From NCBI GenBank assembly GCA_963576475.1, contig OY754964.1, positions 51,367,892 through 51,431,891 of the forward strand: 64,000 nucleotides of DNA, read 5' to 3'. A program made the position numbers and the translations under genes. This stretch comes from Molanna angustata (Eukaryota; Arthropoda; Insecta; Trichoptera; Molannidae). The notes beneath the pieces are model-generated. The model saw nothing but the letters and a program-made list of their open reading frames with translations. It did not search any database and was not told the DNA's origin. Below, piece after piece: positions 36,350 through 46,009 of this stretch; positions within the stretch are counted from its first letter, which is position 1; every line of letters begins with the position of its first letter.

Positions 36350-38865
36350 ATACTCTATAGTGATGAAAACAAATATGCTGATAAATTTAGTTAATTTAGT
36401 ATAATTTTTTTTTTAAGTTTTTATTGGGCGCTGTTTTCATATCTTACAATTTTGAGTTGTTTTAACGTGAAGATAGTTTATATTTCAAATGTGGAATTGT
36501 TTTCTCTGTCATATCAGCAAAATACATCCGAACTATATTATCAAAAATTTTCACAGTCAATATAACTGAACATTTAAAACATATTTGATCCATGTAAATA
36601 ATAATCAAAGATACGAAATCTGTTATAAATAATCAAGAAAAGTAAATATGTATGTCTTTGAGTCGTGCATGGTGTGGAGGGGTGTAGTGAGGCGGTGCGG
36701 TGGTGTGTCTCAGCTAAGGGTGGGTGTAGATGGCAATAAGGGAGGGTATCTTCAACAGGTCTATGAAGACGGTTCATTACGACATATTACGAAGGAGCTC
36801 TCAATTCACGATGAAAATGCTTTACCATAGATCGTGAATAATGTCGGATTAAAACCCTCATTTCGAATATAATAAATAAATATATTTATAGAAAAATGTA
36901 AAATATTTCAAAGTCCTTGGAATGTTTTGATCAGATAGATCTTCCACGTCACAAATAATGGTCAATACCCGTTTTCGCATTTTGCCGATGCATTATTTTT
37001 ACTTTTTGGGGAGCGGTAATTTTTTAAGAACTATATTGAATATCCATATTATATTAATACGTGAATCGAACACTTCAGATCCCATTTATTAGCAAACTGC
37101 GCGCGCGGAGGAGTGCTAGATTAGACTTTGTTTAAAGTTCATATGGAGATAGATAGCAAAAATCTAAAATTTATACATGTGTTACATACACATTAAATTA
37201 AATATAAAACGCAATGTCGAACGCGAATGATTCATATAACGAATAAAGAAAAATTCATATACAGAACCAGTTAGAGAAAATATATAATCTACAATGAAAC
37301 AAAATAAATTATACTTAAAGAATTACACTTTACCAGATGTGAAATGAAAAATTTGTGTTTATGATGTTTTTTTGACTTTAATGACTTTTCAATCTTGATA
37401 AAAAACAATGAATTACGGTAATTCCTCGGGGACACGGAAGGAGCCTCCACGTAGATTGAGTTTCGGTTAACTTCGGAAAGCAATCGGGCGTCCCTGGAAA
37501 CGGCAGAATGCCGGCCAATCCTTCCACCACCGGAGCACCAACCAATATGATGGTGTTCCGGACACGGAAAGTAGAAGTAGACGGTAATTCCTCTGCGAAA
37601 TAACTAGTTAAAAATAACACGGATTCAGTAAAAAAGTTGTCATATTCTGGAGACTCATATAATATGTAATCCATACTTAAACACAATACCTACATAAAAA
37701 AACGGTGTCTCCATCCCTCGTTAGTAGATATTAAGGTTTGTTTTTTGATTTTCGAAATATCGAGTGGTTTTTAAAAGTATTTTATTTTATTTTATTTTAC
37801 AAAGGACAGCGCATAGTACATGCATACAATTATTAAAAATAAATAAATAAAATACAAATATAACATGTACCTCTTACGTACTATACCTAATATCAAAATA
37901 AGAGAATAAAAAGGGTGAATAAGTGTTATTCAATGATCTAACCCAGAGCAAAAAGTAGGTAATTATGGCTTCATTACATTCATTAAAGAATCGATATAAT
38001 AGTAAAGTCGATATTGTGACATTATATTTTTTACTGAGCACGAAATGGCGCCCTAACTGTCATAAAATATTTAGTGCGAACCAATTCTTAAATACTTCTG
38101 AATTTGATAATAATTTTTAATAGTCAAAATATAAAAATCATTATTTGCTATAATATTTGTGCCGTTACGTATTTCTGATATATCGAATTGTTCGCCACAC
38201 GAATAAAGTTCAAAATAGACGTCTTGAGTTTAGAAAGTCAAAACATGCCTTAAAATTAGTTACGAAAATCAAATTATGACTCGATCAAAGTTAAATAAAC
38301 ACTATAAATAAAGTAGGTACGCGAGTAAAGAGATCCGCGAATATAAGAGCCGATTGAGTGAGGTGACTAAATTTCGATATTTTTTCCGACAAATTATACA
38401 AACGTCGGAGGGGCAAGGAATATTCTCTCGAGTGCGCAATCAAATAATAAATAAGGTCACACTGAATAATTAATAAGCATAAATAAATTATGTGTAGCAA
38501 TTAAGGCAGGGGACGCTACAGGGTATGTAGTATGTAGGTACCTATCACAGAGCCAGAGGTATACAAAGAAATTAAATCAAAGAGAATTATTGACGCTAGG
38601 TCGTTGCTCATTTTGTGTGATAAAGGACAGCGTTACTAGATGGGGTGGAGTGGACCTCATGTTACATTATGTGGCCCTTGGCCTTTCGATTGGGACTTAT
38701 GTCCCGTGTTGTATAAAGGATCTTGCTCCGTTCTTATCTTTTTAATAACCAATTGATATTATATTAAATTAGAGAATTAACGAGAGACAAACATAAACAT
38801 ACAAAAATACGATTTTTTAAATAGTATATTTTTTAAGATAAAGTTGTAATACATATTTATAAAAT
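36350..38865. other. Non-coding sequence with possible old repeats
   Basis: (TTTTA)n at about 37778-37798 heads a repeat-like tract to about 38240 that may be a decayed LINE 3' end; no protein motif could be read. A GC-richer patch at 37430-37570 is open on the minus strand for 102 codons but is not recognised. A second GC-richer patch is at 36660-36760. Confidence 0.3.
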
Positions 38866-38874
38866 ATCTGAGAA

Positions 38875-39085
38875 ATAAGGCACCCGCGGGGCTTACGACT
38901 TGCCATTCGGTGGTTTAAGCGCTTGCCCAATTATGTCTTCTCCAATCAATCCATATTTTGAAAATACTATATTATGCATGTTGAATGGCATATTTCAAAC
39001 ACTTGAAAATAATTTAAAAACACCAACGCCATCTATGGAATAGCGACGAAAGCTTTTTCTAACGCCATCTATTGAGTTTTTTTTT
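38875..39085 (+). repeat. Dispersed repeat F, copy 2
   Basis: Collinear with 31495-31745 but shorter. Both end in AACGCCATCTATTGAG. Confidence 0.6.
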
Positions 39086-39494
39086 CTCGTGGTTTATGAA
39101 GAAACCCTTTTTTAAGAAATCGAATTTCTGTGTAATTGTCTTAGACACAACTTTCATATTGTAAATAATATCACGGAAGAACTCATTTTTATACAAATTA
39201 AGATTACCTTTGTGTCTCCGCTTTATCTAATTTGATCTCTGTTATGCGTTGCAGGGAATTTAATTAAGCTTTGAAAGAAGAAGATATAAGACATTTTTGT
39301 TTTACTACAATTTGTAGACACCGAGATCAAGATTGCTATGATTTTCACCGGCTCTTGCTCGAATATGGCATCAAATAGAAACAAAGATATAACTCTGGTT
39401 GGAAAATTTGAAAATCACACACCATATTCTTCTTGTTTGGTGATTGGTTGGCAATAAAGCGATTCATCTATTCCTACAAGCGTTAGTGAAATAC

Positions 39495-39930
39495 TTTTAT
39501 TTTATTTTTTTATTATTTTGACAGGTAAACAAAACAGGTTTAAAAAAAGTATACACATAATATTATGAAGAATATAAAAATCCGTACACCCAATAACATT
39601 GTTTCACAAATTATAAACTAACATAATAGAAAATACAAATTACGTAATAATTGAATTATATTTGTTTAAAACAGCTAAACAAAATAGGATAGGGAGGAAA
39701 AAGAGAGCGAAATAATGAAATAAAATAAAGGAGGGAAGGAGAAGATGTAGAAAATGCTATCATTGCTGTACACTCTAAGTTTATTATCGTGACAATATTG
39801 AAAATAGTTTGCAATGAATATACATATCTATTTGCATCGCAAACATTGAATTGTGTAGATTTGTAACTCGAGATATAGGAGTATTAAGTCTAAAGTTCAT
39901 TCTATAATAAGGAACATGAAATAACTTGTT
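39495..39930 (-). pseudogene. LINE 3' half, downstream of the PLE insertion
   Basis: The minus frame reads NKLFHVPYYRMNFRLNTPIS, then RVTNLHNSMF and a stop at 39784; this is the end of a LINE ORF2 of the same type as 34387-35825. Its 3' UTR leads to a TTATTTTATTTT tail at about 39500. The preceding coding part lies at 42598-42960, beyond the PLE. Confidence 0.7.
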
Positions 39931-39970
39931 AATTTTGTCGACGGATAATTCGTGGTGAAACTCCATTATA

Positions 39971-40857
39971 CTAGGTATAAATGAAAACACTAATTAGTTT
40001 TAGTTTCACTATTTAATTTTAACACTGGCACTGACCGGTATCGATCTGAAGATCATCGTCAGAGTGCGCGAAAATGAAAGTAAACAGAGTTTAAATAGAT
40101 ATGACTGAAATATTGGTACACAACCTTTTTTTTTTTTTTTTTTGTAAAGTTCTATCAGTTCGATTAGTATTGCCAGAAAGAACTGATGAAGAAAACTGGC
40201 AAACAAAACAGTATGGTAAATATGTGTGATGTATACAAAGTTTAGTAATGTTGAAGTAGAAAGAAAAACTGATTTTACATTATACAATATAGAAACGAAT
40301 TATAAGAAATATAAATATTATTGAGTATCCAGAGGTTGTGTATCCATGTAGTGAAGACCAAATGTGTGCAGGTATCTGAAACAAAGAGAGTGGTCGGCAG
40401 TAAAATTCTTTATATCGAAAGTAAACAAACAATAAAGGATAAGTGTTGGAATAACCCCACATTAACTGCATATAATGTAGATTGTTTAAAATATCGGTTT
40501 TAATAACGGTGAAGGGGAGAAGTCTGTCTGTAAATTTATCAAAGTTTTGCTGTTATCACATTTCAAACGATTTATTTCTAAGATCTCCAAACGATCTAGT
40601 TTTTTACCTTTAGGGTTAATATGTAAAATTTTGGTATTACTATCGATGGAGAAGTCATGACCAAACTCGTTAAGATGTGCAGCAAAGTTGGATGAGTCCT
40701 GATTAAGTCTTTTACAACGTAAATGTTCATTAATACGGATCTTAAATTGTCTTCCCGTTTGGCCGATGTATACACTTGGACAGGAACCACATGCTAAAGA
40801 ATATATACCGTTATTTTCAATGGGGTCTATTTTATCTTTATTGTTAATAGCATTTTA
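39971..40857 (-). repeat. PLE left inverted arm (pLTR)
   Basis: Reverse complement of 41716-42598. It includes, on the minus strand, the GIY-YIG coding end, its 3' UTR and the hammerhead-like motif. Minus-strand frames at 40009, 40280 and 40596 and the plus frame at 40321 reappear exactly in the right arm and are not separate genes. The inner border GCATTTT/AATATC at 40851-40861 is the junction with the truncated reverse transcriptase. Confidence 0.9.
39998..40066 (-). ncRNA. Variant hammerhead motif of the PLE (left arm)
   Basis: Inverted copy of the right-arm motif: CACTGACCGGTATCGATC on the plus strand corresponds to GATCGATACCGGTCAGTG on the minus strand. Same core deviation (GATA for GAAA). 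Confidence 0.5.
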
Positions 40858-42087
40858 ATATCTTTTGACGTCGTAAGTTTATTCACAAACATCCCAATAG
40901 ATGAATTGAAAATTGCGTTAAACGAGTATATATTCACGACCAATTTAAATCCAGTTTTAATAAATGAATTATGGGATTTGATCAACATTTGTATTGATCA
41001 AAATTATTTTAGATTCAATGGTAAATTTTACAAACAATTGAACGGGTTAGCGATGGGTAGTCCAATGTCACCGATTTTAGCAGATTTTTTTATGGATTAC
41101 TTAGAAAACAAACTTTCCTCCTTGTCCGGTTTTAAAAATCTCCTAATATATAAAAGATATGTGGATGATATATTAGGTATCTGGACAGGATCTTTAAGAC
41201 AGTTAGACTTATTTCTAAAATCTCTCAACTCCCTGAATAAATCCATCCAATTTACGATGGAGGTTGGTGGATCCTCAATTAACTTTTTAGACCTAACAAT
41301 ACAAATTATAGATGGAAATTTAGATTTTAACATTTACAGGAAACCCACATTCAGTGATAATATAATACATAATAGCTCGAGACATCACAACTCTCACAAA
41401 TTGTCTACATTCCACTCATTAATACACAGACTTTTTAATGTACCTATGTCAAAAATAAATTATGATAACGAACTCAATATTATTTATAATTTAGCACTAA
41501 ACAATGGATATAAAGTTAAATTAATTAATGACTTAATAAGAAAAAAGAAAAAGAAAAACCTTCTCAGAAACATAGCCCCTGGATTAACTATAAAATTTTT
41601 AAAATCAGATAAATGGATTAAATTAGCATACATAGGAAATTCGTCCGTAAAAGCAGGTAACGTTATTAAAAAATCAGGAAAAAATATAGCTTTTTATAAT
41701 CCAAAAACATTAGGCAAAATGCTCATTAACAATAAAGATAAAATAGACCCCATTGAAAATAACGGTATATATTCTTTAGCATGTGGTTCCTGTCCAAGTG
41801 TATACATCGGCCAAACGGGAAGACAATTTAAGATCCGTATTAATGAACATTTACGTTGTAAAAGACTTAATCAGGACTCATCCAACTTTGCTGCACATCT
41901 TAACGAGTTTGGTCATGACTTCTCCATCGATAGTAATACCAAAATTTTACATATTAACCCTAAAGGTAAAAAACTAGATCGTTTGGAGATCTTAGAAATA
42001 AATCGTTTGAAATGTGATAACAGCAAAACTTTGATAAATTTACAGACAGACTTCTCCCCTTCACCGTTATTAAAACCGATATTTTAA
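40858..42087 (+). pseudogene. Penelope-like reverse transcriptase with GIY-YIG endonuclease, 5'-truncated
   Basis: An open frame without a start codon; it begins inside polymerase motif A with SFDVVSLFTNIP (40861-40896). Numbering from the codon at 40906: motif B-like GLAMGSPMSP at 48-57, catalytic YVDD at 85-88, FLDL at 127-130, NIYRKPTFSD at 142-151, then a linker, and a GIY-YIG nuclease with GIY at 287-289, YIG at 300-302, Arg and Glu-His at 311-315, plus C-x2-C at 293-296 and two His at 331 and 337 in line with the zinc-binding variant of PLE nucleases. The stop is at 42085. The frame is intact, but the amino half of the polymerase, including the first motifs, is missing, so this copy cannot be autonomous. 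Reverse transcription primed by endonuclease nicking is the known role of the family. Confidence 0.9.
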
Positions 42088-42598
42088 ACAATCTACATTA
42101 TATGCAGTTAATGTGGGGTTATTCCAACACTTATCCTTTATTGTTTGTTTACTTTCGATATAAAGAATTTTACTGCCGACCACTCTCTTTGTTTCAGATA
42201 CCTGCACACATTTGGTCTTCACTACATGGATACACAACCTCTGGATACTCAATAATATTTATATTTCTTATAATTCGTTTCTATATTGTATAATGTAAAA
42301 TCAGTTTTTCTTTCTACTTCAACATTACTAAACTTTGTATACATCACACATATTTACCATACTGTTTTGTTTGCCAGTTTTCTTCATCAGTTCTTTCTGG
42401 CAATACTAATCGAACTGATAGAACTTTACAAAAAAAAAAAAAAGGTTGTGTACCAATATTTCAGTCATATCTATTTAAACTCTGTTTACTTTCATTTTCG
42501 CGCACTCTGACGATGATCTTCAGATCGATACCGGTCAGTGCCAGTGTTAAAATTAAATAGTGAAACTAAAACTAATTAGTGTTTTCATTTATACCTAG
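41716..42598 (+). repeat. PLE right inverted arm (pLTR)
   Basis: Covers codons from about KMLINN to the stop of the PLE frame, then a 0.5-kb 3' UTR with an A14 run at 42430-42443 and the hammerhead-like segment, ending ATACCTAG. Being the natural continuation of the coding frame, it is the original end and the left arm is the inverted addition. Confidence 0.9.
42503..42540 (+). ncRNA. Variant hammerhead motif of the PLE (right arm)
   Basis: CACT, CTGACGA (42507-42513), one extra T, stem II GATC-loop TTCA-GATC, then GATA in the place of GAAA, self-complementary ACCGGT (42530-42535), C, and AGTG closing a 4-bp stem I with CACT. Architecture and spacing match the motif at 35447-35508, but the core A14 position is U in this reading. 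The identical motif is in the left arm, so it is the element's own version. Confidence 0.55.
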
Positions 42599-42965
42599 AA
42601 CATGAAATAAATTGTTCACACGAACTAACCTTCCTGATACATGGATGTTTATAAGATATACCAGCTCCAGTGAATCCAAAGCGTTGTACAGAAATTTATG
42701 TATCATTAATTGGTCGAATAATGTTCATCTACATATAAAATGAACTTGACAAAAACTAATATTGCTGTGATAATATCCACGAAATGTAAGATGTTTCAAA
42801 CACTTCAGATTATCGTCAAAAACTTTTAACACTCGAGTTTATCTAATGTAGCTGATTATATTAGCTATAGGTAGATGTATTTTGAAATTTCCAAGTTGCG
42901 AGGCAATATAGATCAGAGAAGATATTGATAATTTTCAGAACGAGATGAAATAAGATCCACACTCT
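42598..42965 (-). pseudogene. LINE ORF2 part upstream of the PLE insertion
   Basis: The minus strand reads LFDQLMIHKFLYNALDSLEL, then VYLINIHVSGRLVRVNNLFH, aligned with LHDQSLLHRILNGAIDSPEL and the following HVPGRTVR of the LINE at 34617. A stop lies just upstream (FICR, stop), so the host LINE was already decaying or is only partly readable. Confidence 0.7.
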
Positions 42966-42969
42966 GTGC

Positions 42970-43715
42970 AGAGGCGAAATCATTATTCTTGGAGTCTGAA
43001 ACGAAGGTTAGGTTGGAGGAGGCAAAAGTTTGTAACAAAAATAAAAGCATTTCAGTGTAATCAAAGGCATTTTGCTAATGAAAGTTTTGAACACGCGAAA
43101 TTCTAAAATTGTTAAGGTATTTTTATTTGTTGTAACACTTTATTTCATGCGCTTTCAGGAATATCGAAAAAGAATGGTCGCAAGAAGCCTCGTAAAAATA
43201 GAACAGATCAATTTTCGTCAACTAATTTTAACCGAAAAAATTTTGTTCAAAAAATAAGTATAAGGTAATATTTTATTGTATCCATATTAAAGAAACTCAT
43301 AAAAAAAAATAACTGTGGTCTCAATCCTGGGGTTCGGTTTGCAGCAACAAATGACATCTCCTCCCCAATTCAGCCATTCATAAGATAACCTACGCAGAAT
43401 GCCAGAAGTTATTTTTCCCATTTTACTTTTACCTTGTAATTTGTTTTCAACTGTACTTTATTAAGCGTCTCCGACATTTTTAAAGATATCTGGACTATTG
43501 TATCGTTCATTCAGTGTTATTTAAGGATTTACAATCAGTTATCGACAGAAATGATGGTGGTGGATCAATATCTGTTGAAAGGAATCAAACTGTACCGAAT
43601 TGTGTTGAAAATAGAAAAATGGCTTATAGTAATAAACAATGAGGAAAGTCTTGCAAAATGAAGATAAAGAGAATCAGATTTAACATTTGTAAACGATTGT
43701 GGAATCAGAACCATA
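42970..43715. other. AT-rich non-coding sequence
   Basis: No recognisable feature. The short frames at 43072 and 43565 have no domain. Confidence 0.4.
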
Positions 43716-43727
43716 GGCGTGACTAAA

Positions 43728-44105
43728 TTCAGTTGTTTACGCGTTACGTATGTGAGAAACTCGCACCGTAACGAGAATCTCAATAATTTACGTTCGGTGC
43801 AAGTCGTAAATCCGCGACGTCTAACACGAGGAGCCGCACAGGCAAATTGGCACGACAGCCGCGGGGCACCTCGCAACAAGACACAGACGACGTCAGACGA
43901 TCGAGCGTCTTTGGATCCGCGCTTTCGACACGTTGCCACGGCGACAGGAGTGCCGTTTGAGTGGTTCCACTCGATGACGCTTGTAAGGAGCTTAAGGAGC
44001 GAAACTCCGTGACGCTGCCGAAGAGATTACCTCACATAATCCCAGGGGAACCCCTATCCCTACCCTCCTCCTCTCCATCCTCTACACGTCACCTCCCCCT
44101 CCACA
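43728..44105. other. GC- and CpG-rich island
   Basis: A sharp change to GC-rich sequence with many CpGs (GACGACGTCAGACGATCGAG, GCCGCGGGGCACC). The outer parts show a faint inverted relation (GCGTTACG...GAAACTCGC near 43741 and GCGAAACTCC...GTGACGCT near 44016), so it could be a GC-rich MITE like 14161-14329. Open frames exist on both strands, as expected from composition. A promoter or exon cannot be excluded. Confidence 0.35.
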
Positions 44106-44109
44106 CAAC

Positions 44110-44860
44110 GATCAAGTATACCGTTCACCGTTAACAAACTTCTTACTTCGCATCATTACCTTTCACGGTTAATGATATTTAAGGAACACGCTAATAAATA
44201 AAAAGTATTTTTACACTTTGATGAAAAATCTTAATTCAAAAAGTAAACTTCCTAATGCATAAATTAGGAAATGGTTGGGCAAAGTGGTGGATGCTAGTAA
44301 ATACATAATACGCATTAGGTACGTGAAACTTATATTACTTTTGTTATCATCATGTTTTGACCAGCAAATACTTCGTTTATAGAGTAGCAACACATACAAA
44401 TAAATATAGCTCAAATGAAACAAAAAATCACCAATCCTTGTAATTGAACATTTAAATGTTTTGGGATAGTACGGATCAATTTATTATCCGCCTGTTCCGC
44501 ACCACATAGGACAGGGAGAGTTTCTTCCAAGTGATCGTCAACGTCGGGGGACGGGGGGGGGACTATACTGGACACATGGAGAAGAAAAACGATGAAATAT
44601 AGATAGAAGGAAATGAATTGGAAAAATACATTTTTCCGATTTCGACATAGGTACCTATTAATCTTGTAGTTAATTTTATGTCCACGTTCCGTAGTATGTC
44701 ATTATTTCGTTCTTTTATACCTTATACCTGACACTTGAGGTTCTTTTTAACGCTTATGACCTTCAACATACGGAATGTACACAAATATGTCCACTAATAA
44801 TTACCTTTTAATGTATGAAATACGAACGAATAATGTGATATACAACATTTTTTGTAAATA
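44110..44860. other. Non-coding sequence
   Basis: A G-rich run (GGGGGACGGGGGGGG) at about 44546-44560; otherwise AT-rich without a signal. Confidence 0.4.
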
Positions 44861-45201
44861 AAAGGTAATAAGTACCTATGGATGTTCTTCTAAAGGTAAT
44901 AAGTACCTATGGATGTTCTTCTAAAGGTAATAAGTACCTATGGATGTTCTTCTAAAGGTAATAAGTACCTATGGATGTTCTTCTAAAGGTAATAAGTACC
45001 TATGGATGTTCTTCTAAAGGTAATAAGTACCTATGGATGTTCTTCTAAAGGTAATAAGTACCTATGGATGTTCTTCTAAAGGTAATAAGTACCTATGGAT
45101 GTTCTTCTAAAGGTAATAAGTACCTATGGATGTTCTTCTAAAGGTAATAAGTACCTATGGATGTTCTTCTAAAGGTAATAAGTACCTATGGATGTTCTTC
45201 T
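44861..45201 (+). repeat. Minisatellite, eleven perfect 31-bp units
   Basis: The unit starts AAAGGTAATAAGTACCTATG and ends GATGTTCTTCT. The span is exactly 341 bp, eleven units, and no substitution is visible between copies. There are no spacers, so it is not a CRISPR array. Each unit carries GGTAATAAGTACC, a short inverted pair. The perfection implies very recent expansion or strong homogenisation, or an assembly effect. Confidence 0.95.
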
Positions 45202-45204
45202 AAA

Positions 45205-45735
45205 AGGCAAGAATAGTAATTAAACAATAAAAAAAGTAAAAAACTCAGCCAGTAGATTTTCATATTCTCGTTCGATTTTTAATTCATAGGTTTTTTTGTT
45301 AAAAAGTTATTTACAGTAAAAAAAAGTTTATTAAAACTAATTATACAAGAAAAGTATTAAACTAATTCAAATTTCAAAATAATCACGCAATAGAATATAG
45401 CCGTAAAAATAAACCGTTCCTTATTTCAAAGACGCATCTTTTGCGGCTTCTGCGGAAAAGATTTTCAAATGAACTATTTAGCCTACTAAAGGCTCTTAAT
45501 GAACTCATTTCTACAGAATATTTCAATCGCATACGTTCAAGATAATACTATGATTGTATAATTAATGGTAATAATGGATTCCTTGAAAATGTTTGGGATA
45601 GACATTTTTCCTACAAACACAAATTGGGTCGTGGAATCCGACATAAACAAAAATACTTGGTTTTGATCCATTCCTTCAATTTGCGATTTTTGATGCATTT
45701 CGCGCTAGACACATCGTAAGAATAATGTAATTGGT
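45205..45735. other. AT-rich non-coding sequence
   Basis: No recognisable feature; probably intron of the gene with the exon at 45948. Confidence 0.4.
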
Positions 45736-45737
45736 AG

Positions 45738-45830
45738 ATGGATGGTAGCAGAGCGGTTAGCGCACTGGCTAAGTGATCCAGTGGTCGTGAGTTCGAATCC
45801 TGTCACGGCCGATTTCAGTAACTTATAGAC
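45738..45830 (+). mobile_element. SINE-C copy 2 (head)
   Basis: tRNA-like head with box A GTAGCAGAGCGGTTAGCGC, GATCCAGTGGTCGTGAGT and box B GAGTTCGAATCCTG, then CGATTTCAGTAACTTATAG. The head matches the copy at 59426-59591. No acceptor stem can form between its ends, so it is a SINE head rather than a tRNA gene. It lies about 120 bp from the PTB-like exon, in the presumed intron. Confidence 0.7.
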
Positions 45831-45947
45831 ATATTCTTTGATAAAACAAATTAAATTTAGTGAAATATCTGTTAGATTGTCCTTATTATTTATTTTCAAT
45901 TTGAAAAAATAATGAAGACATTTGAAGTATAATGATGAAAAACTCAC

Positions 45948-46006
45948 CGATTTAGCTGTCTGTGCAGAGATGGTGTCTGGATACTGGATGAGAGCCTGGA
46001 AGGAAT
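45948..46006 (-). CDS. heph: Exon of a PTB (hephaestus-like) RNA-binding protein, RRM2 part
   Basis: On the minus strand an acceptor TTGTTTCCAG precedes ATTCC at 46006, and a donor GTGAGT follows AAATCG at 45948, giving a 59-nt internal exon. It encodes SFQALIQYPDTISAQTAKS. In vertebrate PTBP1 the RRM2 sequence here is FQALLQYADPVSAQHAK, and the fly protein is very close; about two thirds of positions are identical. PTB binds CU-rich RNA in the nucleus and represses exons. The segment covers the RNP1-containing beta strand 3 and the start of helix 2. The next residues expected are LDGQNIYN, but I could not find that exon in the window, so it probably lies below position 1 or is masked by diverged sequence. 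The 115-codon open frame around it is just exon plus intron. The other exons are not identified with confidence. Confidence 0.7.
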
Positions 46007-46009
46007 CTG

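Larger units (their letters stand above)
39931..42597 (+). mobile_element. Penelope-like element with long inverted arms
   Basis: Arms at 39971-40857 and 41716-42598 are inverted copies, nearly identical: the visible differences are the length of an A/T run (18 against 14) and one base missing in the left arm near 40849. The 858-bp centre codes for the reverse-transcriptase core. This is a 5'-truncated PLE unit joined head-on to an inverted copy of its own 3' third, an arrangement characteristic of Penelope-like elements (inverted pLTRs). An imperfect 19-bp duplication GAACATGAAATAAnTTGTT lies at 39912-39930 and 42598-42616 (one mismatch), with 40 bp of extra sequence between the left duplicate and the left arm. 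The target is a LINE coding sequence. The small divergence of the arms suggests a recent insertion or homogenisation. Confidence 0.9.

Noticed and set aside
40321..40790. Separate genes in the left PLE arm
   Set aside because: The frames are exact duplicates of frames in the right arm on the opposite strand and belong to the inverted repeat.
44861..45201. CRISPR-like array
   Set aside because: The units follow each other without spacers and the genome is eukaryotic; it is a minisatellite.
45738..45812. Functional tRNA gene
   Set aside because: The head has no matching acceptor stem and is shared with two other SINE-C copies.
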